64,000 nucleotides of DNA from positions 115,772-179,771 of the forward strand of contig NZ_LJSI01000017.1 in NCBI RefSeq assembly GCF_001305295.1. The letters run 5' to 3'. This stretch comes from Neptunomonas antarctica (GTDB taxonomy: Bacteria > Pseudomonadota > Gammaproteobacteria > Pseudomonadales > Balneatricaceae). The notes below the pieces were generated by a model. The model had not been told where the DNA came from. It saw only the letters and a program-made list of their open reading frames with translations, and searched no databases. Position numbers and translations under genes: made by a program. Below, in pieces: positions 10,001 through 18,400 of the stretch (positions are counted from its first letter, which is position 1; each line of letters opens with the position of its first letter).

Positions 10001-10383
10001 CGACCTGTGCCGCAGGCTTTGCCGAGCGCACTATTTATCGGGGTTTGAGCGAACAGTTTAGTTTTAAGCCGGTATCTGCTGAACTGGCTCATCAAGAACT
10101 CACACAACTCATCAGCGTTTATCGGGAAGGGCAACGCCTCCCTCTTAACTGGATACCCGAACCTGCCTGGAAATGGTTAAGCCTTCGCGAGAAGGATGAA
10201 GATCGTGCCCGCAAAGACGCCCAGAGTCGTTTTGAAAGTGACAGAGGTGGAGATGGCAGCAATCCCTATGTGCGGCGGGTTTACCCCGAGTGGCGTATGC
10301 TGGAATCCGGTGTATTCGCGTATTCTGATCAGCTGTTTAGTGAAATGATGAACTATCTGGAAGTCGATAAAGATGACAATTAA
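7030..10383 (+). CDS. recC: Exodeoxyribonuclease V subunit RecC
   Basis: Chi-scanning subunit of the RecBCD helicase-nuclease that processes double-strand breaks for RecA loading. The 1117-residue product opens with the RecC-typical MLRIYHSN and contains QSPGMAQWLKLELAERLGIA, FGISALPQNYIEALAALG and LIPMRAIPFKVVCLLGMNDSDYPR, conserved RecC segments. The helicase-like fold lacks a working ATPase site in this family. Length fits E. coli RecC (1122). A Shine-Dalgarno (GGACAGGA) sits before ATG 7030. The last 11 bases overlap recB, implying coupled translation. A short tandem repeat (9820-9855) inserts GKLSGSGKLSESG near residue 930, probably a flexible loop. The E. coli ptrA gene between recC and recB is absent, as in pseudomonads. 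Confidence 0.97.
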   Translation: MLRIYHSNALDTLRDILVEMIKNDPQSDPFLADQILVQSPGMAQWLKLELAERLGIAANIEFPLPASFLWKVFVAALDDVPERSAYNKASMTWVLMRILPEHLNDDLFSILRQYLKQDDDPLRLYHLCAKVADLYDQYLVYRPDWIAAWEQGDDQPADDQEQRWQPVLWRAIVADTSARGLPHWHRANMYDTFISALSDKSSVLSGVPQRIFVFGISALPQNYIEALAALGEKIDVHLMLANPCRHYWGDIVDPAYLARLNRLWLSKGQDADSTYQTGHPLLASMGKLGRDYLYLIQQMELPEVGLFNDACYDLMLSALQSDILELNNRGSVLEHLHQDPDLMPISFAADDQSIQLHSAHSALREVEILQDQLLAMFNDNATLKPRDIIVMMPDVAHYAPYIDAVFGNAEQKCFLPYSISDRSAEQEIPLLSSFMQLIALNNSRFSVSEVIALLELPATLRRFGLEQEDFENIRHWIHETGIHWGLDQASREDVGSVQFEQNSWHFGMDRLFSGYALGAADTVWNDIAPYDGVGGLSAAALGQLSAFLTQLGQLKELFSGEQSLTEWIVQIHQMMDSMYLPDERDHEALELIYQALESLRETFQEVTFEGSIDVAILRDYLQEQLSSQRSSQRFLSGQINFCTLIPMRAIPFKVVCLLGMNDSDYPRSLPPMGFDLMVDHPRKGDRSRRDDDRYLFLEALLSARETLYISYVGRSIADNSKRVPSVLVSEVLEYCDQAYRIEGLALLVQQHLLLEHPLTAYSPAYFDASSERLFSYNARWAIPQAEAAQVARGQAENFIKGKLQETECEQLELEELIMFYRHPIQYFFQKRMQIYFRDDELVLSDEEPFHLEPLTDYHLRKRLLKSALRGDGLEATGQYIRQSGVLPVGKAGDIELFKRTRDIGELYEKMQPLMTGEPRRLEIKLRFPGLGKLSGSGKLSESGNCGSTEMEACDLTLQGWVNDAYQGGVLKYDVSKVSGRHRFITWIQHLATCAAGFAERTIYRGLSEQFSFKPVSAELAHQELTQLISVYREGQRLPLNWIPEPAWKWLSLREKDEDRARKDAQSRFESDRGGDGSNPYVRRVYPEWRMLESGVFAYSDQLFSEMMNYLEVDKDDN
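9820..9855. repeat. 18-bp tandem duplication inside recC
   Basis: Two adjacent 18-bp units (9820-9837 and 9838-9855) match at 15 of 18 positions and encode GKLSGS / GKLSES. The frame is kept. It is one of a series of short tandem duplications in this window. Confidence 0.75.
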
Positions 10384-13300
10384 GCTTCTGGATCCGATCA
10401 CTCTCCCGATCACAGGCCAATGCCTGATCGAAGCCAGCGCAGGAACGGGTAAAACCTACACGCTGGCCGCTTTGTATCTGCGTTTACTGCTGGGCTTAAG
10501 TTCTGGTTCTGGATCAGGGGCTGATTCAGATAAGGAAGCTTTGCAGCAAAGCCAAACCCCTTTGGGCGTTGAACAGATTTTGGTCGTGACCTTTACCGAA
10601 GCGGCAACACAGGAGTTACGGGATAGAATTCGGCAGCGCATCAGGGAAGCCCGAAAAGCGTTTATAGCGGGCGAAAGTAAGGACCCGTTATTAGCGCGGT
10701 TATTAGATCACACAACAGATCATCAGGATAAAGCCCGCTTACTTGAGCTGGCGGCAGCGGAGATGGATCAGGCGGCGATCTTTACGATTCACGGGTTTTG
10801 TCAGCGGATGCTCAAACGGCATGCGTTTGAGAGTGGTGCGCTTTTCAATCAGGAGCTCACCACCGATGATGCTCCCCTTATTCGTCAGGCGTTGCTGGAT
10901 TATTGGCGCGATGCTTTTTATCAGGCCTCTGATGAACTGGCAGGTGAGATGCTGCAGCAGTTCAAAACGCCGGATAACTTGCTGCCTGCTATTCGTAGTT
11001 TTTTGGGTATACCTGATTTGGTACAGGAGCCGGACTATAGTCAGTTTGATCTTAAGGCGGGCTGGCAGGCGCAAAAACAGGCGTTGCTGCTCTTTAAACA
11101 ATCCTGGCTGGCCGCGGTGGCCGATTTAGCTCCGTTGATCGACGCTTCTGGTATTAATAAGCGCCGTTACAGTAAGCGTAACCTGCCGGGCTGGCTGGAG
11201 GTTGTTTCCGCGTATGCGCAGGGCGATGAGCCGCATGCGCCCTGGGATAAACTGAATTATTTCCGGGCTTCAATTATTGAGGATGATTGCCCCAAAGGGT
11301 CACCGCCACAGCATCCGGTTTTTGTGCAGATCGATCAATTGTTCGATCTTCGTGTACCGGTTGAAGCTGTCATTATTTCGCAATCCCTGGGCGAAGTGAA
11401 GAAACGCTTACAAGCTGAAAAGGCACGTCATCAATTACTGGCGTTTGACGACCTGCTGACTCAATTGGCATCAGCTTTACGCAGAGACGGCGGTGAAAGG
11501 CTGGCAGAGGCCATTCGTAAGCAGTATCCGATCGCGATGATCGATGAATTTCAGGATACTGACCCGCTGCAATATGCGATTTTCAATCAAATCTATCCGG
11601 CAGCGCCTTCGGCGTTACTGATGATAGGTGATCCGAAACAATCTATTTACGCTTTTAGGGGCGCTGATATTTTCACCTATATGCAGGCGCGTAAGCAGGT
11701 AACGGCACATTATACGCTGGACACCAATTGGCGCTCATCTACGGCCATGGTTACCGCCGCTAACGCACTGTTCGGATACGTTGATTCGCCTTTTATATAT
11801 GATCAGGATATTCCGTTTTACGCCGCTAAAGCATCGGCACAGGCCGATAAAACACCTTTTAGCAGTAATGGCCAGGTTCAGCCTGCGCTGAATTTTTGGT
11901 TGGCTGATGAATCGCTAAGCGCAGGGGACTACCTTAAACGTTATTCGGCTGCCTGCGCGCAGCATATTGAATCGGTATTGAACTCTGGCCAGTATCACAT
12001 AGGCGAACGACGTGCTTTACCCGCCGATATCGCGGTATTGGTGAGGGATCGTAAAGAGGCCAAAGAAATTCAACAAGCACTGCGTGGCCGTGGTATTGCC
12101 TCGGTGTTTCTGTCTAGCCGCGAAAGTGTATTCAGTACGGTAGAAGCGCGTGAGTTGTTCTATATTCTGCAGGCGATTGCTGAACCTACCGACGAGCGTA
12201 CGCTGCGGACGGCGTTGGCAACCGGCTTATTTCATCTGAATATGTCTGAGTTGGATCACTTATGCCAGAGTGAGCTGGAATGGGAAGCGCTGGTGGCTGA
12301 GTTCCAACAATATCGTGAGCATTGGCAGCGCTTAGGAGTATTGCCTATGCTGCATAATCTGCTGGCTACGCGGCGCTTGTCTAACCGAATACTGGCGAAT
12401 GAAGAGGGCGAACGTCGCCTCACCGATCTGTTACACCTGGGTGAATTGCTGCAACAGGCCAGTCAGGATGTAGAAGGTATGATGGGAACGCTGCGTTGGT
12501 TAGCTGAACATCTTGCCAGCCCCAATCAGAACTCGGATGAACAACAGTTGCACCTGGAAAGCGACCGTTCTCGTGTGACGATTATCACCATCCATAAATC
12601 TAAAGGGCTGGAATACGAGCTTGTCTATCTGCCTTTTATTTGCCGCTATCGGGATAGCTCCTCGTCGCTCTATCACGACGATGACGGGCGTTCTGTGCTG
12701 AGCCTGGAGCCCGATGAAGAGATCAAAGCACGGGTCGAAAAAGAGCGTTTAGCGGAAGATCTTCGCTTACTTTATGTCGCGATTACCCGTGCCGTACATG
12801 CCTGTTATTTAGGGGTGTGCGATATCCGTTACCGCAACAGCAAAAAAGGAAAAACTGTCAATAGTGCGTTGGGTTATCTGTTGATGGGAGCAGAGCCCGA
12901 CCTGGCTGAGGCGGTTAATCGGTTCGCCGCTGCTTTTCCCGCATTACATGTGGAGCCATTACCAGAATCTATACCGGCTCATAGTATGGGTACGCTGGAT
13001 ATGTTTGCTTCACCAGAAGAAGTTCCCGCTGCCCCCGTAACGCGAACATTTACAGGCATGATTCAGCGTGACTGGCGTGTGACCAGTTACTCAGCATTAA
13101 GTCGGTTTCATACACGTGAGCCTGTCACTGAAATTAATATTGATCTTGAAGTACTCGAAGAGCAGGACATTACTGAAGATGATAGGGCGGGCGTTTTCAA
13201 TATTTTCACGTTTCATCGTGGCGCGGCAGCCGGTACTTTCCTGCATACGTTGTTTGAAGAGATTGATTTTGCGACGGTAACACCTGAACAGTTAAATGAA

Positions 13301-13918
13301 GTGCTTGAAAAACATCTGCTATTAAGCGGTTTTGAGTCTGAATGGCAGCCGGTGCTGGCTGATTTTATTCAACAAGTATTGCAGGTGCCTTTAATGCAGG
13401 CCGACTGTCGATTGATGGATATCGCTCATCAGGACCGCTTGGTTGAGATGGAGTTTGTACTGCCTTTTGCCTCAATGAATGCACCACAGCTGAATCAGTT
13501 ATTACGTCAGCATGACCCCTTAGCGATGCGGGCAGGCACGCTGCAGTTTGATCAGATACAGGGGATGCTGAAAGGTTACATCGATCTGACTCTGCGTTAT
13601 GACGGCCGTTATTATGTGGTGGATTATAAATCGAATCATTTGGGCTACACCGCAGAGGATTATAGCCAGGAGGCGATGGCCGGGGCCATGATTGAACATC
13701 GCTATGATCTGCAGTATGTGTTGTATACGCTCGCGTTACATCGATTGCTTAAAATCCGCTTGCCTGACTATGACTACGAAATTCATATCGGAGGCGTGTA
13801 TTACCTGTTTCTGCGAGGGATGCATCCAGATAATCCAGAACAAGGTGTGTTTTATACCAAGCCGGATTTCGCGTTGATTGATGCGTTGGATCACATGTTT
13901 ATGGGAGTATCGGTATGA
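10373..13918 (+). CDS. recB: Exodeoxyribonuclease V subunit RecB
   Basis: 3'-5' helicase and nuclease subunit of RecBCD, 1181 residues (E. coli 1180). Walker A is EASAGTGKTYTLAALYLRLL (from residue 20). UvrD-type motifs follow: AMIDEFQDTDP, IGDPKQSIYAFRGAD, ITIHKSKGLEYELV and LRLLYVAITRAVHACYLG. The C-terminal nuclease has GYIDLTLRYDGRYYVVDYKSN-like sequence at about 1066-1088, with the expected Asp and Asp-Tyr-Lys residues. The site therefore looks intact, and both helicase and nuclease should be active. A low-complexity insert GSGSGADSD lies just after Walker A at about residues 43-52. The start overlaps recC by 11 bases, and the stop shares ATGA with the recD start. Confidence 0.97.
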   Translation: MTIKLLDPITLPITGQCLIEASAGTGKTYTLAALYLRLLLGLSSGSGSGADSDKEALQQSQTPLGVEQILVVTFTEAATQELRDRIRQRIREARKAFIAGESKDPLLARLLDHTTDHQDKARLLELAAAEMDQAAIFTIHGFCQRMLKRHAFESGALFNQELTTDDAPLIRQALLDYWRDAFYQASDELAGEMLQQFKTPDNLLPAIRSFLGIPDLVQEPDYSQFDLKAGWQAQKQALLLFKQSWLAAVADLAPLIDASGINKRRYSKRNLPGWLEVVSAYAQGDEPHAPWDKLNYFRASIIEDDCPKGSPPQHPVFVQIDQLFDLRVPVEAVIISQSLGEVKKRLQAEKARHQLLAFDDLLTQLASALRRDGGERLAEAIRKQYPIAMIDEFQDTDPLQYAIFNQIYPAAPSALLMIGDPKQSIYAFRGADIFTYMQARKQVTAHYTLDTNWRSSTAMVTAANALFGYVDSPFIYDQDIPFYAAKASAQADKTPFSSNGQVQPALNFWLADESLSAGDYLKRYSAACAQHIESVLNSGQYHIGERRALPADIAVLVRDRKEAKEIQQALRGRGIASVFLSSRESVFSTVEARELFYILQAIAEPTDERTLRTALATGLFHLNMSELDHLCQSELEWEALVAEFQQYREHWQRLGVLPMLHNLLATRRLSNRILANEEGERRLTDLLHLGELLQQASQDVEGMMGTLRWLAEHLASPNQNSDEQQLHLESDRSRVTIITIHKSKGLEYELVYLPFICRYRDSSSSLYHDDDGRSVLSLEPDEEIKARVEKERLAEDLRLLYVAITRAVHACYLGVCDIRYRNSKKGKTVNSALGYLLMGAEPDLAEAVNRFAAAFPALHVEPLPESIPAHSMGTLDMFASPEEVPAAPVTRTFTGMIQRDWRVTSYSALSRFHTREPVTEINIDLEVLEEQDITEDDRAGVFNIFTFHRGAAAGTFLHTLFEEIDFATVTPEQLNEVLEKHLLLSGFESEWQPVLADFIQQVLQVPLMQADCRLMDIAHQDRLVEMEFVLPFASMNAPQLNQLLRQHDPLAMRAGTLQFDQIQGMLKGYIDLTLRYDGRYYVVDYKSNHLGYTAEDYSQEAMAGAMIEHRYDLQYVLYTLALHRLLKIRLPDYDYEIHIGGVYYLFLRGMHPDNPEQGVFYTKPDFALIDALDHMFMGVSV

Positions 13919-15783
13919 AACTGTTGGATGATCTTCATACGCACGGTTATCTGCGGCCGTTGGATATTCATTTCGCTCAATGGCTAACAAGGCAGCAACC
14001 CGAGATGCCTGAATTGTTGGTCTTGCTGGCAGCGTTGACCAGCCAGCAACTGGGAGAGGGGCATATATGTATCCATCTGGGTAAATTGGAGGTGATCTGG
14101 TCTGCATGGCCTGGCTTATTGCGGGAAGAAGCTAACGCTCTTTTGGCGGGCGGTTCAGTCGATACGTTAATCGATTCTCTGGTTCTGGGAGATGGTAGTG
14201 AATTAACGCCTATGGTCTTGGATAAAGACAGAATGTATCTATATCGTTATTGGCAATATGAGTGTCAGGTTGCCTGTGACCTGTTAGCCAGAGCGAAACC
14301 GATTGAATTTGATGTTGCGTTCCTTAAAGAAAAACTGGATGTGCTTTTTAAGCAAGACGTTAGCCTGAACGTTGATCAGAACATTGACCAGAGTAGCAGC
14401 AATTCGCAACCCGACGGACAGCGCGTAGCGGCAGCGACTGCCGTGATGCAATCTTTAGCGATTATCAGCGGTGGACCTGGAACCGGTAAAACCACGACAA
14501 TTACACGGATGCTGGCAATCTATTTACAGATGCAGCGTAACCTTAATCCAGAGTATGTTCCGGTAATTTGTCTGGCGGCCCCGACAGGAAAAGCCGCCGC
14601 GCGATTGTCGGAATCGATAGGTCAGGCACGTGCTGCCCTTGATGTAGGCGAAGATATTAAGAATCTGATACCTGATCAGGGGACCACTTTACATCGGCTG
14701 CTAGGCGCACGTCCTGGCCAGGCCGCGTTTAAGTATAATCTTGATAATCCATTGCATCTTGATCTGCTGGTGGTTGATGAGGCCTCAATGATTGATTTGC
14801 CAATGATGGCTGCATTATTGGCCGCATTGCCGGAACATGCCCGGCTTATTTTAATTGGCGATAAAGAACAGTTAGCGTCTGTGGAGGCTGGCAGTGTGTT
14901 GGGTGATCTTTGCTCCCTCCCTGAGCAAGTGAGAGGCAGCAATCACATGGCTGAATTATTACGCATAACCTGTGATTTGCCAGAGTCTGCTCAGACAAAA
15001 AAACTATTATTTGCGGACTCCGTGGCATTCCTTACACGTAGTTATCGTTTTTCAATGGATAGCGGTATTGGCGCACTGGCACGCGCGGTTAACAACGGCA
15101 GTGCAGAGGAAGTGCGGCACGTGTTGCAGTCAGGTTATCCAGATCTGCAGCAACTACCTGTTAGCGTGACGGATAACTCCCAGCTGCTTCAGCATATGCT
15201 GGATAAATATAGAGCCTATCTGGCCGCTGTGACCGCTCAGGAATCGCCTGAAGCGATTGTAAAACGCTTTTCAGCTTTTCAGGTGTTATGTGGTTTGCGC
15301 AAAGGGATTTTCGGTATTGAGACGCTGAATGCCGATTTTGAAAAACTGGCGCAAAGCCGTGGTCTTATTGACATGAATGGTCGCTGGTATCCTGGCCGTC
15401 CGGTAATGATTACCCGTAATGACCGTTCTCTGCAGTTGTATAATGGTGATATCGGTATTGCGTTAGTCGATTCTGAAACACAGCAACTCAAAGTATGGTT
15501 TGAGCAGGGGGGGGCTTTAGTTCCGTATATTACCAGCCGTTTACCACAGCATGAAACTGTCTTTGCAATGACGGTGCATAAAAGTCAGGGATCAGAGTTT
15601 GATGATGTAACACTGGTGTTGGTAGAAGAAGCGAAAGTAGTCAGCCGGGAGTTAGTATATACCGGTATTACGCGTGCGAAAAAGCATTGCACGTTGTACG
15701 GTTCATTAAAAACTATCACCTCATCAATTGATAAACCCACGGTCAGGATGAGTGGGTTGGCGGCGAGAATATGGGGCGTTTGA
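13915..15783 (+). CDS. recD: Exodeoxyribonuclease V subunit RecD
   Basis: 5'-3' helicase of RecBCD, 622 residues (E. coli 608). After an N-terminal RecB-binding region of about 150 residues come Walker A IISGGPGTGKTTTITRMLAI (about 182-201), LLVVDEASMIDLPMMAALLA (Walker B), LIGDKEQLASVEAGSVLGD and the C-terminal TVHKSQGSEFDDVTLVL and LVYTGITRAKKHCTLYGS motifs. All helicase motifs are present, so the complex should be a full RecBCD able to respond to Chi. The ATGA overlap with recB (13915-13918) indicates coupled translation. No clear terminator follows the stop. Confidence 0.97.
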   Translation: MKLLDDLHTHGYLRPLDIHFAQWLTRQQPEMPELLVLLAALTSQQLGEGHICIHLGKLEVIWSAWPGLLREEANALLAGGSVDTLIDSLVLGDGSELTPMVLDKDRMYLYRYWQYECQVACDLLARAKPIEFDVAFLKEKLDVLFKQDVSLNVDQNIDQSSSNSQPDGQRVAAATAVMQSLAIISGGPGTGKTTTITRMLAIYLQMQRNLNPEYVPVICLAAPTGKAAARLSESIGQARAALDVGEDIKNLIPDQGTTLHRLLGARPGQAAFKYNLDNPLHLDLLVVDEASMIDLPMMAALLAALPEHARLILIGDKEQLASVEAGSVLGDLCSLPEQVRGSNHMAELLRITCDLPESAQTKKLLFADSVAFLTRSYRFSMDSGIGALARAVNNGSAEEVRHVLQSGYPDLQQLPVSVTDNSQLLQHMLDKYRAYLAAVTAQESPEAIVKRFSAFQVLCGLRKGIFGIETLNADFEKLAQSRGLIDMNGRWYPGRPVMITRNDRSLQLYNGDIGIALVDSETQQLKVWFEQGGALVPYITSRLPQHETVFAMTVHKSQGSEFDDVTLVLVEEAKVVSRELVYTGITRAKKHCTLYGSLKTITSSIDKPTVRMSGLAARIWGV

Positions 15784-15847
15784 TGTAAATCAGACCGCCC
15801 TTAATCCAGAATAAGCAGAGACGTGTTAAAACGCCTCTATGTTCTTA

Positions 15848-15997
15848 TTAACGGCGACGTTTAGTGTGAAGACGATCTGTAGGGCTATCATTCTTAATCC
15901 GAATGGGCTGCATTTTTTGTTGATGGTTATGATCAAGTAATGCTTTACCTATATAAACGGCAATTGCTGCGCAGATGATAGTTGCCATAATAGTCAT
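15848..15997 (-). CDS. 49-residue single-span membrane micro-protein
   Basis: A short gene not usually called at this length. ATG at 15997 is preceded by GAGGTAAT with proper spacing, and the frame runs 50 codons to TAA. The product starts MTIMATIICAAIAVYIGKAL (one probable membrane helix) and continues with a polar, basic tail ending DRLHTKRRR, suggesting N-out or N-terminal anchoring with a cytoplasmic positive tail. It lies 67 bp downstream of grxC on the same strand and could be co-transcribed. The function is unknown. The good ribosome site and helix-plus-basic-tail design, rather than homology, support it as a real gene. Confidence 0.55.
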   Translation of the reverse strand: MTIMATIICAAIAVYIGKALLDHNHQQKMQPIRIKNDSPTDRLHTKRRR

Positions 15998-16064
15998 ATA
16001 TTACCTCGTCTGTTTTCATCAATATCTAATTACACCCTGAGAAGATGTAATTACACTTTAGCCT

Positions 16065-16307
16065 CTAAAGTCCTGTTTCAGCAACTTTTTTGGCGAACTC
16101 TGTGTATCCGCCAATATATTCTTTGCCAATAAAAATCTGAGGTACTGTATTGACAGGCTTGCCGATGGTTTGTTCCAAATCAGCCTGACTAATATTTTCC
16201 TGATGGATATCCAGATACTTGAAAGCAAAATTATTCTGCTCACATAGCAGCTTAGCTCGTTTACAAAAACCACAGCCTTCTTTGCCAAAAATCGTAACGC
16301 GTTCCAT
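16065..16307 (-). CDS. grxC: Glutaredoxin 3 family protein, CGFC active site
   Basis: Cytoplasmic thiol-disulfide oxidoreductase using glutathione, 80 residues (E. coli GrxC 83). The thioredoxin fold shows the cis-Pro loop TVPQIFIGKEYIGGYTEF that binds glutathione. The active site is GCGFCKRAK (Cys12, Cys15), so the usual CPYC/CPFC Pro is replaced by Gly. This should still permit dithiol chemistry but may change redox potential. A plausible ribosome site (AGGGAG) precedes ATG 16307. Downstream on the same strand is a micro-gene; in many bacteria grxC sits with secB, but not here. Confidence 0.93.
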   Translation of the reverse strand: MERVTIFGKEGCGFCKRAKLLCEQNNFAFKYLDIHQENISQADLEQTIGKPVNTVPQIFIGKEYIGGYTEFAKKVAETGL

Positions 16308-16855
16308 AAATACTCCCTGATAAATTCAGTTCAGCTAGACGTTCTCTATCAGACACCTGTAAGGAATAGTTTGCTAATGGTATATAACTATTTAGTTGAT
16401 AATGAAAATTAATGGCGATTTTTATATCTATAAAATGTGTGTGCTCAACAGAGACATATTCTTTATCAAAAAAGTTCCACTGAACTAATCTATAAATATT
16501 AACGAATTAAATAAAAATCGAGAATTTTTAACGGGTTAAGGTGCTTGCTTAGCGGTACTCAATATCGTTCGATAATGATTGTATACTACGAATTGACCAG
16601 TACTAATGGCTCAATTTTTCAAGACTTTTGTAAAAGAACCCGTATAATTCGCGCAAATATTCCCCATATGAAGGACGAAATGTCATATTCATATGCTTTT
16701 AGTCAGTACGAAAATGCTGGGGTAGGACATCCGGTTATTGATGAAACCAAAAGTTTCGTTACCGTTTGATTTAATGCTGATATACCAGTATTGAACAGAA
16801 CTATCGGATGTGATTTTCAAATCCCATATTTATATTAGAAATGGTGAAGAGCAAA
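16308..16855. other. 548-bp intergenic region between grxC and mqo
   Basis: AT-rich region between divergent genes that must hold both promoters. Seen: a consensus -10 TATAAT at 16643-16648 without a good -35; a short dyad TATCG-TT-CGATA at 16563-16574; and a possible 29-codon ORF at 16680-16769 with AAGGA four bases before its ATG. The 74-codon frame starting at 16545 contains that ORF and has no ribosome site of its own. No RNA gene is evident. mqo may have a leader of roughly 200 nt. Confidence 0.4.
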
Positions 16856-18337
16856 ATGACAGCAAAATCGGTAGACGTGTTGTTGGTGGGTGCGGGTGCG
16901 ATGAGTACTACCCTGGGCATGCTTCTTAAGCAGCTCGACCCTTCCTTTAATATCGTGATGGTTGAACGTTTAAACCACGTAGCCCACGAGAGTACTGATG
17001 GTTGGAATAATGCCGGCACTGGGCATGCAGCCTATTGTGAGCTGAACTATACGCCGATGTTACCTGACGGTAGTATCGATACCCGCAAAGCTTTCGCAAT
17101 TAATTCTGCTTTTGAAGTTAGCTTGCAGTTCTGGTCTTATCTGGTGCAGCAGGGTGCTTTGCCTTCCCCTGAAAACTTTATCCATCCGACACCTCATCAG
17201 AGTTTTGTCTGGGGTGAAGAAAACGTAGCTTTTCTGCGTAAGCGTTATGAAGCACTGAGTCAGTCACCGCTATTTTCTGATATGGAATACAGTGAAGATC
17301 CAAGAGTGTTGCGTGAGTGGATGCCACTGATTCTTGAAAACCGCAACCCTATGGAGAGCATTGCAGGTACGCGTGTTCGTTATGGATCCGATGTAGATTT
17401 TGGTTCTCTGGCACGTAATATGGCGAGTTATCTTGAATCGCAGGATAATTTTGAATTGTTGCTCGGTCATACGGTTAAAGATCTTGAGCAGCGGGATAAC
17501 GGTCAATGGCGCGTCGAACTAAAAAATAAAACGACAGGTGATGACGAAGTTATTAATGCTCGTTTTGTCTTTTTAGGTGCCGGTGGTGGTGCTTTACCAT
17601 TATTACAGTTATCGGGTATTCCTGAAGGTGATGGTTACGGTGGCTTCCCTGTTAGTGGTCAATGGTTGGTATGTAAAAAACCTGAAATAGTTGAAAAACA
17701 TTTTGCTAAGGTTTACGGCTTAGCGCCTATTGGTGCGCCTCCTATGTCTGTTCCGCATCTTGACACGCGTATTATCAGCGGTGAGAAAGCCTTGTTGTTC
17801 GGACCTTTCGCTGGTTTTACTACTAAGTTCCTGAAGCAAGGCTCTGTTCTTGATTTACCTAAAAGTTTGCGGGCTAATAATCTTAAATCTATGCTGTCTG
17901 TTGGTAAAAATAACATGGATTTAACACGCTATTTGATTAGTGAAGCAATGCAGTCACATGATGCCCGTATGGACTCTTTGCGTAAATTTTATACTGACGC
18001 GGATAATGACGATTGGACATTAGCGACCGCGGGCCAGCGTGTTCAGATCATCAAAAAAGACAAAGAGACAGGCGGTAAACTGGAATTCGGTACTGAAGTA
18101 ATCACTGCCGCTGACCATTCTCTTGCTGCGCTGTTAGGCGCTTCGCCGGGTGCATCGACTGCTGTGAGTACTATGATTAATATCGTAGAGCGCTGCTTTC
18201 CTGAAAAAATGGCAACGCCGCAGTGGCAGAAAAAGATGAAGGAATTAGTGCCTTCTTATGGTGAGTCACTGACTGATAATACTGAATTGCAAAAACGTGT
18301 TCGCCAATACACACTTTCAACTTTAGCGCTGGATTAG
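16856..18337 (+). CDS. mqo: Malate:quinone oxidoreductase
   Basis: FAD-dependent peripheral membrane enzyme that oxidises malate to oxaloacetate and reduces quinone, feeding the TCA cycle and respiratory chain. The N-terminus has the dinucleotide-binding VLLVGAGAMSTTLGMLL followed by the Mqo signature STDGWNNAGTGHAAYCELNY. Later blocks GGFPVSGQWLVCK and LLGASPGASTAVSTMINI also match the family. Length is 493 residues from ATG 16856, which has GAAGAG just upstream; ATG 16841 would add five residues but lacks a ribosome site. A strong bidirectional terminator follows. No NAD-linked mdh is in the window. Confidence 0.96.
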   Translation: MTAKSVDVLLVGAGAMSTTLGMLLKQLDPSFNIVMVERLNHVAHESTDGWNNAGTGHAAYCELNYTPMLPDGSIDTRKAFAINSAFEVSLQFWSYLVQQGALPSPENFIHPTPHQSFVWGEENVAFLRKRYEALSQSPLFSDMEYSEDPRVLREWMPLILENRNPMESIAGTRVRYGSDVDFGSLARNMASYLESQDNFELLLGHTVKDLEQRDNGQWRVELKNKTTGDDEVINARFVFLGAGGGALPLLQLSGIPEGDGYGGFPVSGQWLVCKKPEIVEKHFAKVYGLAPIGAPPMSVPHLDTRIISGEKALLFGPFAGFTTKFLKQGSVLDLPKSLRANNLKSMLSVGKNNMDLTRYLISEAMQSHDARMDSLRKFYTDADNDDWTLATAGQRVQIIKKDKETGGKLEFGTEVITAADHSLAALLGASPGASTAVSTMINIVERCFPEKMATPQWQKKMKELVPSYGESLTDNTELQKRVRQYTLSTLALD

Positions 18338-18361
18338 TCATTTTTGTAATTGAATGACACC

Positions 18362-18392
18362 AAAAAAAAGCCGATGTACATCGGCTTTTTTT
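18362..18392. terminator. Bidirectional terminator between mqo and the SH3 protein gene
   Basis: The perfect dyad GCCGATGTACATCGGC (18370-18385) is flanked by A-run on the left and T-run on the right. It sits between two convergent stops and should end both transcripts. Confidence 0.9.
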
Positions 18393-18400
18393 GTTTTTTG

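Noticed and set aside
10739..11129. Long antisense frames inside recB, recC, recD and hrpA
   Set aside because: They lie entirely within conserved genes in other frames; long shadow frames are common in such coding DNA.
16590..16615. Similarity of TTGACCAGTACTAATGG to the 3' end of 23S rRNA
   Set aside because: Only about 18 bases resemble the end of 23S rRNA; flanking sequence does not, so it is probably chance or a tiny remnant.
16545..16769. 74-codon plus-strand ORF between grxC and mqo
   Set aside because: No ribosome site at its start and no family; the inner 29-codon frame is only a weak candidate. Kept as part of the intergenic description.
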